The notes under the pieces were generated by a model. The model ran no database searches. It was not told where the DNA came from and saw only the letters and a program-made list of their open reading frames with translations. A DNA stretch of 64,000 nt from Sapria himalayana. Lineage: Eukaryota; Streptophyta; Magnoliopsida; Malpighiales; Rafflesiaceae. Position numbers and translations under genes: made by a program. This document shows positions 50,438 to 61,805 of this stretch, in pieces; positions within the stretch are counted from its first letter, which is position 1, and each line of letters opens with the position of its first letter. The DNA lies in contig JAREIK010001328.1 in assembly GCA_029783825.1 (NCBI GenBank), forward strand, positions 171,765-235,764, given 5' to 3'.

Positions 50438-51602
50438 ATAGATATATAGATAGACAGATAGATTGGCACCTAGATAGATATATAGATAGACAAATAAATA
50501 GATATATAAATAAATAAACATATAGATAGATAAAGAGATATATAGACAGATATATACATGGATAAATGGACAGAAATAAAGAAAGAAAGATAGATATATA
50601 GATAGATCAATACATATATAGATTGACAGATAGATAAACAGATTGGTATCTAGATAGATAGTAAAATATATAGAGAGTTAGATATATAGATAGATAGATA
50701 GATAAATGGCAAGATAGATAGAGATATAGATATACAAAAAGTGATATAGATAGATATACACATATATAAATAGATAGATAGATAGATCGTCACCTATATA
50801 GACATACTAATTATATATACATAGATAGATAGATAGACAGATAAATTAATAGATAGACTAATACATAGATAGACATATAGGTAAATAGATATATAGATAG
50901 ATAGAAAATTAGATAATTAGATAAATAGACATATATAATGATTGATATACCGAATGATAGATAGCCAGATAGACCCACAGATATACAGACACACAGGCAG
51001 ACATATAGATAGACAGATAGATAGAAAGTAAGAAAGAAAGAAAGTTAGATAGATATATAGATAAATAGATGGAAACATATATATATATATATATATACAC
51101 TAAGATGGATAAATAGATAGATAGATTGACAGACAGATCAACAATCAGATAGATAAACAGATAGAAAAATAGATAAATAGACTAATAGATTGATCGATAA
51201 AAAGCCAGATAGACATGCAAATAGAAAGTCAAATAAAAAGATTGATAGACAGGTAGATAGACAAATAGAATGATAGATATAAAGTATATATATAGACACA
51301 TAGATTGTTGGATTTATAGATGAAAAGATAGTTGGATATATAGACGAATAGATAGACAGATAGATAGAAAGACAAATAGATAGATGGATAGATGGATGAA
51401 TAGATAGATGGATAAATAGTCAATCAGATAGATATAAACACAGATAATTAGATAAATAGTTAGATAGTTAGTTAGTTAGATTGATATATATATATATATT
51501 CATAATTAGATTGATCGATAGATTAAAGGTAGATTTAGAGATAATTTCATAGATAGATTGATAGATAAATAGATATACAGATCGATATATAGATGCATAT
51601 AT

Positions 51603-51648
<46 letters not shown>

Positions 51649-52000
51649 TGATAGATAGATAGTCGGATAGATATATAGAAATATAAATATGTAGAAAGAT
51701 AAATTGATATACAGAGATAGAAAGATAGATAGATAGGTAGACAGATAGAAAAAAAGATAGATATACTAAAAATAAATCGATAGATAGACAGATAAAAAGA
51801 TAGATAGATTTATATATAAATAGATAGATATACAAATAGATAAATTGATATATAGAGTGTTTGAATGATAGTTAGATAGACAAATAAATAGATAGATAAA
51901 TAGATTGTCAGATAGATAGACAGATAAATGGACAAATAGATAGACAGATATATAGATAGAAAATTAGTTATATTGATAGTTAGATAGATAGACAAATATT
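47150..52000 (-). repeat. ~1.1-kb higher-order repeat within the right array
   Basis: The marker ACATGMAAATATAAAGTCAT, absent elsewhere, occurs at 47432, 48510, 49637 and 51213 (spacings 1078, 1127 and 1576 bp). Each copy is followed in the same order by AAAAAGATTGATAGACAGGT, GACACATAGATTGTTGGAT (about 85 bp on), ATAGTTGGATATATAGACGG, a GGATGGATAGA cluster, ACAATCAGATAGATA, then TTCATAATTAGATTGATCGA. Four diverged copies are therefore certain. The longer last spacing implies an insertion or a lost marker. Confidence 0.88.
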
Positions 52001-52525
52001 TAGATAGTTAGATGGAGAGATAGATAGATAGATAGATAGAAAAATTGATAGATAGAAAGGGAGATAGATAAAAAAGATAGATAAAAAGATATATAGATTG
52101 AAAGGTAGACAGACATATAGTTAAATTAGATAGATATATATATATATATATAGTTAGATATATACATAGATAGATAGATAAATAGACAAATAGATTGATA
52201 GATAAATAGACATAAATATAGATAGATAGATACACAAATAGATAGACAAATAGAAAAATAGACAGATAGAGAGATAGATAGATTTATACATGGACAAATA
52301 GACATATTTAGATAGATAGATAGTTAGTTATATAGATAAACAAATAGATAGATAGATAGTTAAATATCTAGATATACAAATAGATAGTTAAATACACAAT
52401 TAGATAGATAGATAGATCGACAGATAGGTATATAGGTATATAGATAGATCGATACACAGCCAGATAGATATTTATATATAAAAAGATATAAAAATAGTTA
52501 GGCAGATAGATATATTGATAGACAG

Positions 52526-52740
52526 ATGTTGCATGCTCCTGTTGCTACCACTACTGCCACCACTACCACCACTTCCGCCACTACCACCATTGCCGCTACT
52601 GCTGCTGCTGCCGCTTCTATCGCTACTATCACTTCTATTGCTTCTTCCACTTCTACCACTAATGCTGCCTCTTACTCCACTACCACTTTTTCCGCTGCTG
52701 CCACTGCCACCACTTCTACCACTGCTAATAATAAAAGTAA
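52526..52740 (-). repeat. Triplet tract at the array/CACTA junction
   Basis: On the - strand this is the GYN triplet pattern of the CACTA modules; on the + strand it is CTRCCACTACC. The + strand frame (Thr/Ala-rich) runs on into DDARLMNFRLSELLMSRQDA after a stop. This could be a decayed reading frame from the transposon, but it cannot be assigned. Confidence 0.75.
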
Positions 52741-53129
52741 GGCGTGAGATGATGCTCGACTAATGAACTTTAGATTGAGTGAGTTATTGATGAGCCGGCA
52801 AGATGCTTCTTCTAAAATAGGACCCTATATTCCTCCTAGACCATAAATACATGACACTACACGAGCATCATCATCAACATCATTCTAAGACCTAGTATAA
52901 TTAGAACCAATCATTGCATAATCTAGATCAACAAAACTTATTTAAGCATACGTTTGCTTTGTACAATATGATAATTGCATATCAATACAATTACTAAGAT
53001 TTTTATGACCAACTTCTATCTGCCTGGCTGGCCTAGACTAGAAATATCATTCCACAGCTCTAAGAAAAGTCTAATATCCAATGCTTTTATTAGCTACATC
53101 AGTGAGCAATGCACAATGATGACTAGACC

Positions 53130-53530
53130 AGCCTAAGCAATTATATTTTCAAAAGTGTGTCTATGTGTAAATAGGTGTGTACGTTTGTTAATATATACAT
53201 GACTACAAATAAATATATGCACCCACTTACGTATATACCTAGTATATACATATGTATATACTACAGTATAAAAGTACATATATACTAAGTATATACGTAC
53301 ATATATACTACAATATAAAAGTATGTATATAACGAGTATATACATACATATATACTACAATATATAAGTTTGTATATACTATGTATATATGTACAAATAT
53401 ACTCAGTATATACGAACATATATACTTGGTATATACGTACTTATATACTCAGTATATACATACATGTATACCAATTATATATGTACATATATACTACAGT
53501 ATTATATGTACGTATATATAATCACATAGC
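53130..53530 (-). repeat. TATAC/GTACATA tract
   Basis: ATATACTCAGTATATACGTA-type sequence repeats about every 40 bp. It equals the tract following the triplets in the modules at 29455, 30650 and 31965, in inverted orientation. Confidence 0.8.
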
Positions 53531-53559
53531 TTAGATGAGACACACACATGTACTTTAAT

Positions 53560-53900
53560 GCAAATACACATACCATAAAAGACAAAAGAATAAAATAATA
53601 TAGGACTTAAAAAACTATCATATAGGTCTCTCAAGCATTGTCAGCATTTCTCGTACTTTTTTTTTAGTACTTCACGCAAATTGAGAATATTGTTACACCT
53701 ACACATGAAGAATAACATACTACATTTACAACCCAATAACCAATAACAAGGAGTCACAGATCTGAACTACGATGATGCATATCTGCACAAAATAAGAGTG
53801 TCAAGAACAAACCTACATTTGCATGGAATTAATTTTTTTGGTTCATCTCACTGCTTCATATAATAAGGTGTTGTTCCCAGCACCATGGAGGCCCCACCAA
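53560..53900. other. Unassigned segment inside the inverted CACTA fragment
   Basis: About 340 bp of ordinary composition replaces the triplet tract that should follow the donor-like site at 53908. It contains no recognisable gene. It is either ancestral intron sequence lost from the other modules or a small insertion. Confidence 0.5.
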
Positions 53901-54654
53901 GGCTTTTACATACCTATAATAGACTAAAACTCTAGCCAAAAATTTTGGGGACACACAGACATATTTACAAATATATAAAAATAGTTATTATAGACATGAA
54001 AAAACACAAATTAAAGTTGATTGTCATACAGCTTCAACTAAAATTTAATTAAATAACTTAATATTTTTATATTAAATTGAATAAAAACATAAACTATAAA
54101 TATTAATTTTTAATTAAAAAATTCATTAAATAACTTTTTATAATACAATATTTTATATAACTAAAACAAAAAAAAATAACTAAATTATATTACATCTTAT
54201 TATTCAATGTATCTACCGACAGTGCATAAAGGATAATCTATCAATGCATTGACATTTCTTTCACTCCCTCAGCTCCTTCGATCACCAACTTTCTACTAAA
54301 AAAAAGTTGTTCGAGTCATGGTGCATCATGTCTATTGAAAATTCCCTTCACTTATACATGCTTCGTATGGAAAACAATGCAATACCATATCTGTAAGAAA
54401 TTTAAACCACTAAATCTAATCAAAGTAAATTAAAAAAAAAGCTATGTTTTGATAAATATATATTACTACAATAAATATGTACATATATACTAGCATTTTA
54501 CTCGTAGATATATTACTGCACTATATGTACTTATAAACTATAGTATTATGCATACATATATACTGAGTACATATATACTTAGTATATATGTACATAAAAT
54601 ACTTTAGTATTATATATACGTATATACTAACTATATATGTACGTATATACTACA

Positions 54655-54930
54655 ATTGTTGCTATTACTGCTACTCCCATTGCCACTATCGCTCCTGCCA
54701 CTGCCGCTCCTGCCACTGTCCTTGCAGCTGCTGCTACCGATGCTGCCGATGTTGCTGCCGGTGTTGCTGCCGGTGTTGCTGCCGGTGTTGCTGCCGGTGT
54801 TGCTACCGGTGTTGCTGCCAGTGCTACCGCTACTACCACTACTGCCGGTGCTGCTGCTACTACCGCTACTACCAGTGCTACCGCAGCCATTGCCACTACC
54901 GCTCCTACCATCGCTGCCGCCAATGCTACT
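54655..54930 (-). repeat. GYN trinucleotide tract, inverted module
   Basis: About 92 triplets. In the middle, 54744-54815 is a purer 18-bp repeat (GTTGCTGCCGGTGTTGCTGC on +, about four copies), so a local expansion has occurred here. Frames are open on both strands; it is not coding. Confidence 0.85.
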
Positions 54931-55052
54931 CTATATTAATGCATACAAAGTTATAAACAATTATATAGAATTACATATGTGTATACATATATGTATACAT
55001 CATTAAAAATAAAGTTATATTTATTTATATAGTGATTTATATAGTTATACAA

Positions 55053-55097
<45 letters not shown>

Positions 55098-55440
55098 TAT
55101 ACATATAGTTAAACATAATGTTGTATATTTTTATACATATCATTATAAATATTGTTACATGTGGTTATACATATAGTTACACGTATAGTTTAACTTTTAT
55201 TTATACATGTATGTATATATATTTTTTCATATAATTTCATATATTTATACATATAGTTATGTATAGGTATAGATATACTAAAATACATTTTTATACTAGT
55301 ATATAAAAATATATATTAAATATATGTTGTTAATTATATATTTAAATGTAGTTATGTATAAAGTTTTTATAGTTATACATATAGTAAGAATGAATTATTT
55401 ATAGTTATATGCTATTATACATATAATATATAGTTATATG

Positions 55441-55609
55441 AAGTGAAAATTAGAGTGAGTATCTCATATTTCGACTGCTCATCCATAATAAAATTAATAA
55501 AAAATAAAAACAAGGTGTGAACTAGAAACAAGCTAAAATTATAATATTTTCTTTCATGTAGATGCATAAAGTTCCATGACATGTAGCTTAGATGAAACAA
55601 GTTGCAAAC
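55441..55609. other. Spacer between CACTA fragment and hAT relic
   Basis: Short sequence without recognisable features; GAAACAAG occurs in it. Its origin is unclear. Confidence 0.4.
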
Positions 55610-57015
55610 TAGGAATGTTGATGTTTCAAGTGGGTTGGGCGACATAAGCATGACATGATTCATCCATGTCTGGCACAGTATGATTCATCCATGTTTGACC
55701 TGGTTCATAGTCATGCCAAGCTAGGTGGGCTGACCATGCCTTGTGTTAGGTATGGCATGGCTCGTGTGCCCAATATTGTAGCATGACCCATTAGCACGGG
55801 GTTTTTAGAAAAAGTAGTTATTTTATTAATGGTTGTTGTTGCCTTGTTAGCTAAAATATTTATCCCATTATAGGTGAAAATATTTTTTAGCCATTGGATT
55901 GCATTTGACCACTTATTTGTAAAAATTTGATAGCTTTTGAGTTTCTGCCCTAAAATATGTGAAAAATAAAAAAATAATTTTTAATTAAAAAATTTTTATA
56001 TAAATATTTAATTGATATATTTTTATTTTTATTTTTATATTATACTTTTTTTCTCTCTTTTTATTCTTAAATTCATATTATATCCTATTTGTGCTATTTT
56101 GTTAAATAATTTATAATTTTAACATGTCTTATTTGTGATGTATGTGTTAGTTTCATGAGTCGTTGACTTTCAGACACAAAAATATGAGGTACATATCTTA
56201 AGTATTTAATACACACAAACTTAAGGTATACATTGTGATTATGTTTATAAAATTAATTTTATTTAGTATATTTTAGATTAATAATTATATTTATAAAATG
56301 TAAATAATTTAAATTTATTATTATTTTTTTCCTACTTTCAATTCAATCATACATAAAAAAATGATAAATGTGAATAATAACAATAACTTGACTGAAGGTT
56401 CAAATTTGAAACTAGGTTTTCTCTTATAATTTTCACTCATTTGCCTAAGAAACATAAAAATAAACAAAATTTAGTAATATGTATGTACTTAACAAAATCA
56501 AAAAAATATAGTTGGAGTGTCGAAAAAGATTTTGTATAGTATATATCATAAAAAAATATACATATAGGAGTACTTGTGATATCGCTCACCTTAATGATTA
56601 TATTGATCAATATACCAAAAGACATGATGTATTAGATTTCAGGTAAACATAAATGAGCTATAGGATCTTTAAAGTTGGATCAACGTCAGGTTAATTGACC
56701 ATCTTCATTTATCGCAATGAATTTGGGAGAGAAGATGTGACGAAATTGATTATTAACTCGAGTATTCTGGTTAGATTTTTGGAAGATTCTAAAATAATTT
56801 CTATTATGCAAATTTACTTTCGATCTACTTATCATAGAATTCTTTGTCTTATGTCAACTAATAGGAATAACATTATAAAATATTTTAAATTAAAAATATA
56901 ATTAGTAATTAAGAACTTAGCAAATAGAATGGAGGGTTGTCCTTGATGTTCGACTTCTGGACTAGGCATGAATCATGATGATATTTTATTTGAATGTATC
57001 ACCATTATGTAAATT
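55610..57015 (+). mobile_element. Second hAT element relic
   Basis: TAGGAATGTTGATGTTTCAA (55610-55629) with GTGGGTTGGGC next resembles the hAT terminus at 25184 (TAGAGGTGTCAAATGGG). It is followed by a subterminal region of CATGGC/GCATGACC repeats (55640-55810), an AT-rich leader, and transposase relic sequence at 56640-57015. The 3' end may be the GGTATGGCTTGTCGG...GTCGGGCCAAACC stretch at about 60900-60945, but nothing links the two securely. Confidence 0.55.
56640..57015 (+). pseudogene. hAT transposase fragment, heavily decayed
   Basis: YRNEFGREDVTKLIINSSIL, VRFLEDSKIISIMQIYFRST and YHRILCLMSTNRNNIIKYFK align residue for residue with the hAT transposase at 26260-26450 (YSSELGRDGMARLITLMGLP, IRFSEDPRVVRIMQTYFQPS). 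Frame-shifted sequence then matches VTSDIWTSHDDSSYACLTSHYV up to about 57010. About 120 codons of a roughly 650-codon gene remain. Confidence 0.85.
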
Positions 57016-57039
57016 TTTATGTATAAAATTAATAATTTT

Positions 57040-57730
57040 TTTCTATCCAGTCACTAGATCAGAAAATTAAGATTAGAGTCGCTGGCCATAATATTATCTA
57101 GCTCTTTGGGAGATATTATTTGCTCTAAATAGGCTGCAACTGCATTTTTCATTTTCTCCTAAAATAAACTCTAATTCCTAGGTAGTCAAATATCCTAGTT
57201 TTTGGATCATCATGATCAAGAAATAAAATATATCCCACGTGGTCTATTGAATCATCTAAACTCAAAGTAAATTTTCTCTCATTGAAAGTTAGATTCTCTT
57301 TAAAGTCAATCTAATTTATACTTTTTGATACATATAATGACTCAATCCAAATATTATCATAATTCAAACCAATAAGTTCAGTTGTAGCTAATACATGTCC
57401 ATGTCACTTAACTTGAGGTCCAATCCTAGTGGGATAACAGGAGAGTAAGTAAAAGTAATGGATCCAAATATGTTTTATGGATTCTTATTCTTCAGACTCG
57501 CTAAAAAATAAATATGCTCAAAAAAATAATGTTAGTACTCACTAATATTATATCAAACTCTTATTAAAAAATGTGGATCCTTTTTATATACTAAAGTAAC
57601 TAAGAAAGATTAAACTGAATGTTTTTGGTTTCATCTTATGTTTTATAGAGATATTATTAAAAAATAAATGTTTTTAAAAATTATGAGGAAAGTTAAATGT
57701 TGTATCTCCATTATGCATGATCAGATAAAG
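57040..57730 (+). repeat. Diverged direct repeat, copy 1
   Basis: TCATCTAAACTCAAAGTAAA (57252), CTCATTGAAAGTTAGATTCT, CATAATTCAAACCAATAAGT (57358) and GTGGGATAACAGGAGAGTAA have counterparts in the same order at 58080-58560, offset about 910 bp. There is no recognisable coding region. It could be part of an unidentified retroelement or a helitron. Confidence 0.6.
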
Positions 57731-58079
57731 TATAAAGTAAGAAATAATATAAGAGGGTAACTATTTGATGAGTTAATTTTTGGTTGATTTATAGATTATC
57801 TAAAATATTTCAATTAAATATTTATTCTTTCTTTTTAATAATCCTATTTTTGTGAAATATTGTAACATGGGAAGTCTAATGTATGATTTTATGATTCAAA
57901 CAGTAAATGTTATAACTGTTTGATACATATATTTTAATATATGATTATTTTTTAAATATTTGTATTAAATTATTTATTTTACTATTTTATAAAATAATGT
58001 TAGAAAGTATGATATAAAGTGAAATAGAAATAATTCCTACATGATGCACATGTTTCTTTTTCTTAGTATAAATTCTAAA

Positions 58080-58565
58080 TTATGGGGGAAAAATTATCTA
58101 GTTTTCAACTCGTGACTAGGAACTATAGTAAATTACTAGACTATTTATTGTGTCATCTAGACTCAAGGTAAATTACCTCTCCATGGAAATCTCACTTTAT
58201 TCAAAGTTGATATAATTTATATTTGTCAGAGCAAATGATGATCCCATACTCATAGGTGGGTAATCATAATTTGAACCAATAACTTCATATGTAGTTGGTG
58301 GTGATCCTCTCTAGTCTTTTATAACTGGAAATTTAAGTGGCATTATAGGGGAATGAAGAAAAATAATGAATCTGGTTAAATCTTTAGATTATTATTCTTC
58401 TTGAATTCACAAAAAAATGAGTTTTGCTTTAAAAATATTTCATCACTCTCTAATATTATCCTAGACATTAATGAAAAATACTTGTACTATTTTATATACT
58501 AAAATAATCAAGAAAAGTAAATAAAATAATTAATTTTAGAATATCTAGAAAACATGCTAAATAAT
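58080..58565 (+). repeat. Diverged direct repeat, copy 2
   Basis: The counterparts of the 57040-57730 landmarks are TCATCTAGACTCAAGGTAAA (58164), CTCCATGGAAATCTCACTTT and CATAATTTGAACCAATAACT (58266). Identity by eye is well under 90%. Confidence 0.6.
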
Positions 58566-58616
58566 TTTTATATGATTCAAAATTTGAAAGGACACACAGT
58601 CAAAAATGATTAAAGA

Positions 58617-58740
58617 ATACATACACACTTACACACACTTTCACATACTTGCGCACACACTATCATACACTGTCACACACTTGCACACACACTATCACAC
58701 ACTCGCGCACACACTTTCACACACTTGCACATGAATATGT
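58617..58740 (+). repeat. CACACACTTTCACACACTTGC minisatellite
   Basis: About six copies of a 20-22-bp unit made of CACACACT blocks with TTT, ATC, TGT or TGC between them. Confidence 0.85.
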
Positions 58741-60780
58741 ACATATGCGCATGAAATTGCACACATTGTTAAACTTTGCACTTTGCACTTTGCACCATCT
58801 ACATTGATGTAGTTGGCATCGACGTACAACTCATGCAATGGCCATGTGATGGAGAGATGGGAGGGCACACATTATGTGTGCCTTCTTTGGAAAGAGGTAT
58901 TGTACATGCATGCAATGTTACACACAATGCATCTGTGATTGTGATGTTACTATCTACATGCACTTCTCTCTCTACAAAACATAGTATTTGTGCTCTTTAA
59001 GGTACTAGCACTAATAACATGCTGAAAATAAATTCAAAATATCAATACTACCTATGAAAAATAATGTACAATGATGTATCCTTATATAATGGGCAATATG
59101 AATTGGGACAGCTCATATGTCGAGTATTCTCATATGTAATAAAATAAACAACAAATAAAAATAATTTGTAAAACTATAAACAAATGGAAACTATAATAAC
59201 TATTAAAATAATATATATTAAATAAATAGTGTCAATTTTGATTATTTTTTAGATATTTGCTCATGTTTGGTATTAGATCTCTCTTTTAAATATTTAGTAA
59301 GATATTTTTTTTGTCCGTCGAATCTGTGTGAGCAATGATTCATTCGATCTGATATATTTAGAAAAAAAATGAAAGCTCACTAGAGATAAAATTAGAAAGA
59401 AGTTAGGATATTTTATCATATTGATTGATAATTATATAAGTTTTACTTGTTTTATTTTTAAATTTTAAATTACATTTTTTTTTAAATTATATTTTTTTTA
59501 TTTTCAGTCATTTCATAAAAAGATATAAAATCATCTAAATGAAAATATAAAAAAAATATTTGAAGTAATAATGTATCAAATAGTTTTCATACTTTATGCA
59601 TGATTCTTGAGGTTATATACAAGACTTCATGTAAGGATACATTATCATGGAATGAGATTTTAAAAAGGATGAATAGATATTTGATTGAGACAACTCAGAT
59701 TTTTAATCGAAGTATTTTGAAATAGTCTTCCGGAAATGTATTAATCAAATCTATTTTATCAATTGAATATTTTTTTTATCTTTTCTTATTATATGATTTT
59801 TTAAATCATTTATTTTGGAAAAAGAAATTATTTAATATCTTTCAGACTATTTTGGTGTATTTGTTTTGTTCATCTTTTTTTTCTATGACAAGATAAGGTA
59901 ATACCTAGTACTTTGATATTTAATTTTCTTGGTTAATCTAGTATCTAAAAAGAATGCTAGTAATTTGAACCAGAATCTAATTGAGTATTAGTAAATATTG
60001 ATATTTTTTTAAGTTTGACACATTTTTAAACAAGCCTAGAACAAGAGTCCAAATAATATATGTGAGTAAATTAATTTTTAGACTTTCCTGAGCCTCCAAT
60101 GAGGTGGGATGATCACTCATCAGTTACAATTGAATTTGGTTCACTTTATGATTATATTTATATGAAATCATCATATTGACCAATAAGTATAGATCAAGTT
60201 AACTCTAGAGAGAGTGAAGGTTCACAAGTAAATAAATATCTCTCGAGTCCATACAACTTTGGTAATCCTCGGGTCTACTCTAATTCTGGCTCATGATGAT
60301 TTAGAGACTACAAGACTTGATTGTACAAAACTTAGAGTTTGTATTGAGAAGGGACATGCATAGCATGTTCAGAGCATCTAAAAGTCTCCCATGAAGCCAT
60401 GTGTTCTCATTGTCAATTCCTATGATATTAGTCTTCTAATCACTATTCAAAATAAAGTGAAGATTTCTACCCAGCATCATATTGTATAGGTATTTTTGTA
60501 CTATGATACTCATGTCTCATTCTCAAATATTATCTCATTTAAGATGATATCATGTCTCATGATTGCCTCTCTAAGATATGCCATAGGTGGGTGTTCATTA
60601 TTAAAACATATCTAGATGAGGAGATAAATTATCATAAGATAAGATGTATTGTCAGCAGGCTTACTCATATATTTTATATTATTAAAATATTTTTCTCTAA
60701 ACTTGATAAAATAGTCATCATAAAGATTTTTATTTCATTGGTGGCCTCTCACAGTTAGAAATAATCTACATATTTTATAT
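58741..60780. other. No recognisable feature
   Basis: About 2 kb of moderately AT-rich sequence. Open frames at 58776-59000 and 60552-60758 show no family motif and no conserved context, and I consider them chance. No RNA gene was seen. Confidence 0.5.
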
Positions 60781-60965
60781 TGGTGGCCTCTCATGGTTAG
60801 AGATATCCAACAGGCCATGCAAAGTGGGATGTCATATTTTTTAGGCTTAGTCTTGCCATTGTGTCATGCCTAGCATTACATGGCTCTGAAAATGGTAACT
60901 TGGTATGGCTTGTCGGCTGTCAGGATCATGTCGGGCCAAACCTTAACATGCTTGCACACAATGCA
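60781..60965. other. CATG-rich hAT-like subterminal debris
   Basis: GGTATGGCTTGTCGGCTGTC and CATGTCGGGCCAAACC resemble the GC-rich, CATGGC-bearing subterminal sequence at 55640-55810 in inverted orientation. It may be the right end of that hAT relic. The first 30 bp (TGGTGGCCTCTCATGGTTAG) repeat 60738-60757. Confidence 0.4.
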
Positions 60966-61135
60966 TGCAGCTAACCTAAATTCATTCCAATCTAGCATGT
61001 ATTCATTTTAGGCTAGCATGACTGCATGAATTCATTCCAGACTAGTAGGGATTCATTATAGGCTAGCTTGATTCATTTTGAGTTGGCCTAGGTTCATTCT
61101 AGACTAGCCCAAGTTCATTCTAGTCTAGCTTTGAA
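60966..61135 (+). repeat. GGATTCATTCTAGGCTAGCT minisatellite, left part
   Basis: Seven to eight imperfect ~21-bp units of TTCATTCTAGRCTAGC. The array is interrupted by the element at 61136 and resumes at 61578. Confidence 0.85.
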
Positions 61136-61577
61136 TAAGGGTGTCAAATGAGTCAGGCAGCCCGGGCATGATCCAGATTAGTAGTGCTTGGCCCAGCATG
61201 GCACGGTCCTGAACCGTGCTTCGGGCCGAGCCACCCCAAAGCATGGTTTGTGACCTGCTGGGCCGGCATGAGTCGTGCCTCATGTTGGTGCCAAAGCATG
61301 GTAAACCTTTATGGGCAATTTTATTATTATTTTTTAAATTTGACCGCCCCATCACGGGCTGGTCTATTTTTTAAAAAAACATTCAATAACATTATCAATT
61401 TTTTTTCTGGTTTTCCTCTCTGTCATTCAGCATGGTGAGCATGACCATGCACTTTGTCATGCCTATCAGGCCACTATGCCTGGCACGAGATGGGATTTTA
61501 ACCATGCGATGCACGGCATGGCCGTGCTAAGAAAAAGAGGGACATGCCTGCACGGCATGGCCCGCTTCACACCTCTA
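61136..61577. mobile_element. Short non-autonomous hAT element (442 bp)
   Basis: The left end TAAGGGTGTCAAATGAGTCA and the right end (complement TAGAGGTGTGAAGCGGGCCA) form an imperfect terminal inverted repeat of the same type as the hAT at 25184. The interior is a GC-rich, self-complementary subterminal sequence with many GCATGG/CCATGC motifs and no transposase. The flanking 8 bp are GCTTTGAA and GCTCAGAT (5 of 8 identical), compatible with an old 8-bp duplication. The host minisatellite continues on both sides. Open frames inside it on either strand are not genes. Confidence 0.8.
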
Positions 61578-61805
61578 GCTCAGATTCATTCGAAGGTAGC
61601 TTGGATTCATTCTAGGCCAGCTCGACGTCATTCTAGGATAACACGAGTTCATTCTAGGCTAGCTCGGGACCTCGGGTTCATTTTAGGCTAACTCAGATTC
61701 ATTCCATGCTAGAGTTCCATGCTAGCTTGGATTTATTCCAGGCTAGCTTACATTCTTTCCAAGCTAACATGGGTTTATTCTAGAATAGCCTACATTCAAT
61801 TCAGA
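61578..61805 (+). repeat. GGATTCATTCTAGGCTAGCT minisatellite, right part
   Basis: About ten further ~21-bp units (TTCATTCTAGGCTAGCTCGG variants), continuing the array that ends at 61135. Confidence 0.85.

Larger units (their letters stand above)
39495..52525 (-). repeat. Degenerate (TAGA)n/(GATA)n tetranucleotide array, right block
   Basis: 13 kb of TAGA units with GACA, GATT, AAAT and (TA)n interruptions on the + strand, which is the complement of the left TCTA array. All long open frames are on the - strand for the reason given for 1-9112 and are not genes. (TA)n islands lie at 40691-40756, 43998-44050, 44514-44580, 45418-45458, 50404-50434 and 51605-51648. Patches rich in GATTGATAGATT occur at about 41300-41470, 42170-42400, 42780-43080 and 45040-45140. 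Confidence 0.97.
52526..55440 (-). mobile_element. Inverted fragment of the same CACTA family
   Basis: On the - strand, from right to left: TATA-rich block (55440-55000, matching 16300-16750); GYN triplets (54925-54655); TACTCAGTATA/GTACATA tract; TTTCTTACAG acceptor-like site then ATATGGTATTGCATTGTTTT (54393-54370) and the 180-bp conserved segment with GTCAATGCATTGATAG (about 54250); AT spacer; CTGTATGACAATCAACTTTA (54035-54016) and leader ending TATTATAG|GTATGT (53908-53915); unrelated sequence; another GTACATA tract (53530-53200); and a last triplet tract (52740-52526). These are the parts of the modules at 28975-32585 in inverted order. No CACTA terminus is present. The left edge abuts the TAGA array. 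Confidence 0.85.

Noticed and set aside
39472..52235. Long - strand open frames (up to 300 codons) in the right array
   Set aside because: Same artefact on the complementary strand. Composition follows the repeat exactly.
58776..59000. 74-codon open frame with a Cys/His look
   Set aside because: No spacing matches a known zinc finger, the flanking sequence is unstructured, and a frame of this length is expected by chance.
61125..61438. Open frames on both strands around the short hAT element
   Set aside because: They cross the element's boundary into the minisatellite or read its self-complementary subterminal sequence. No conserved motif.
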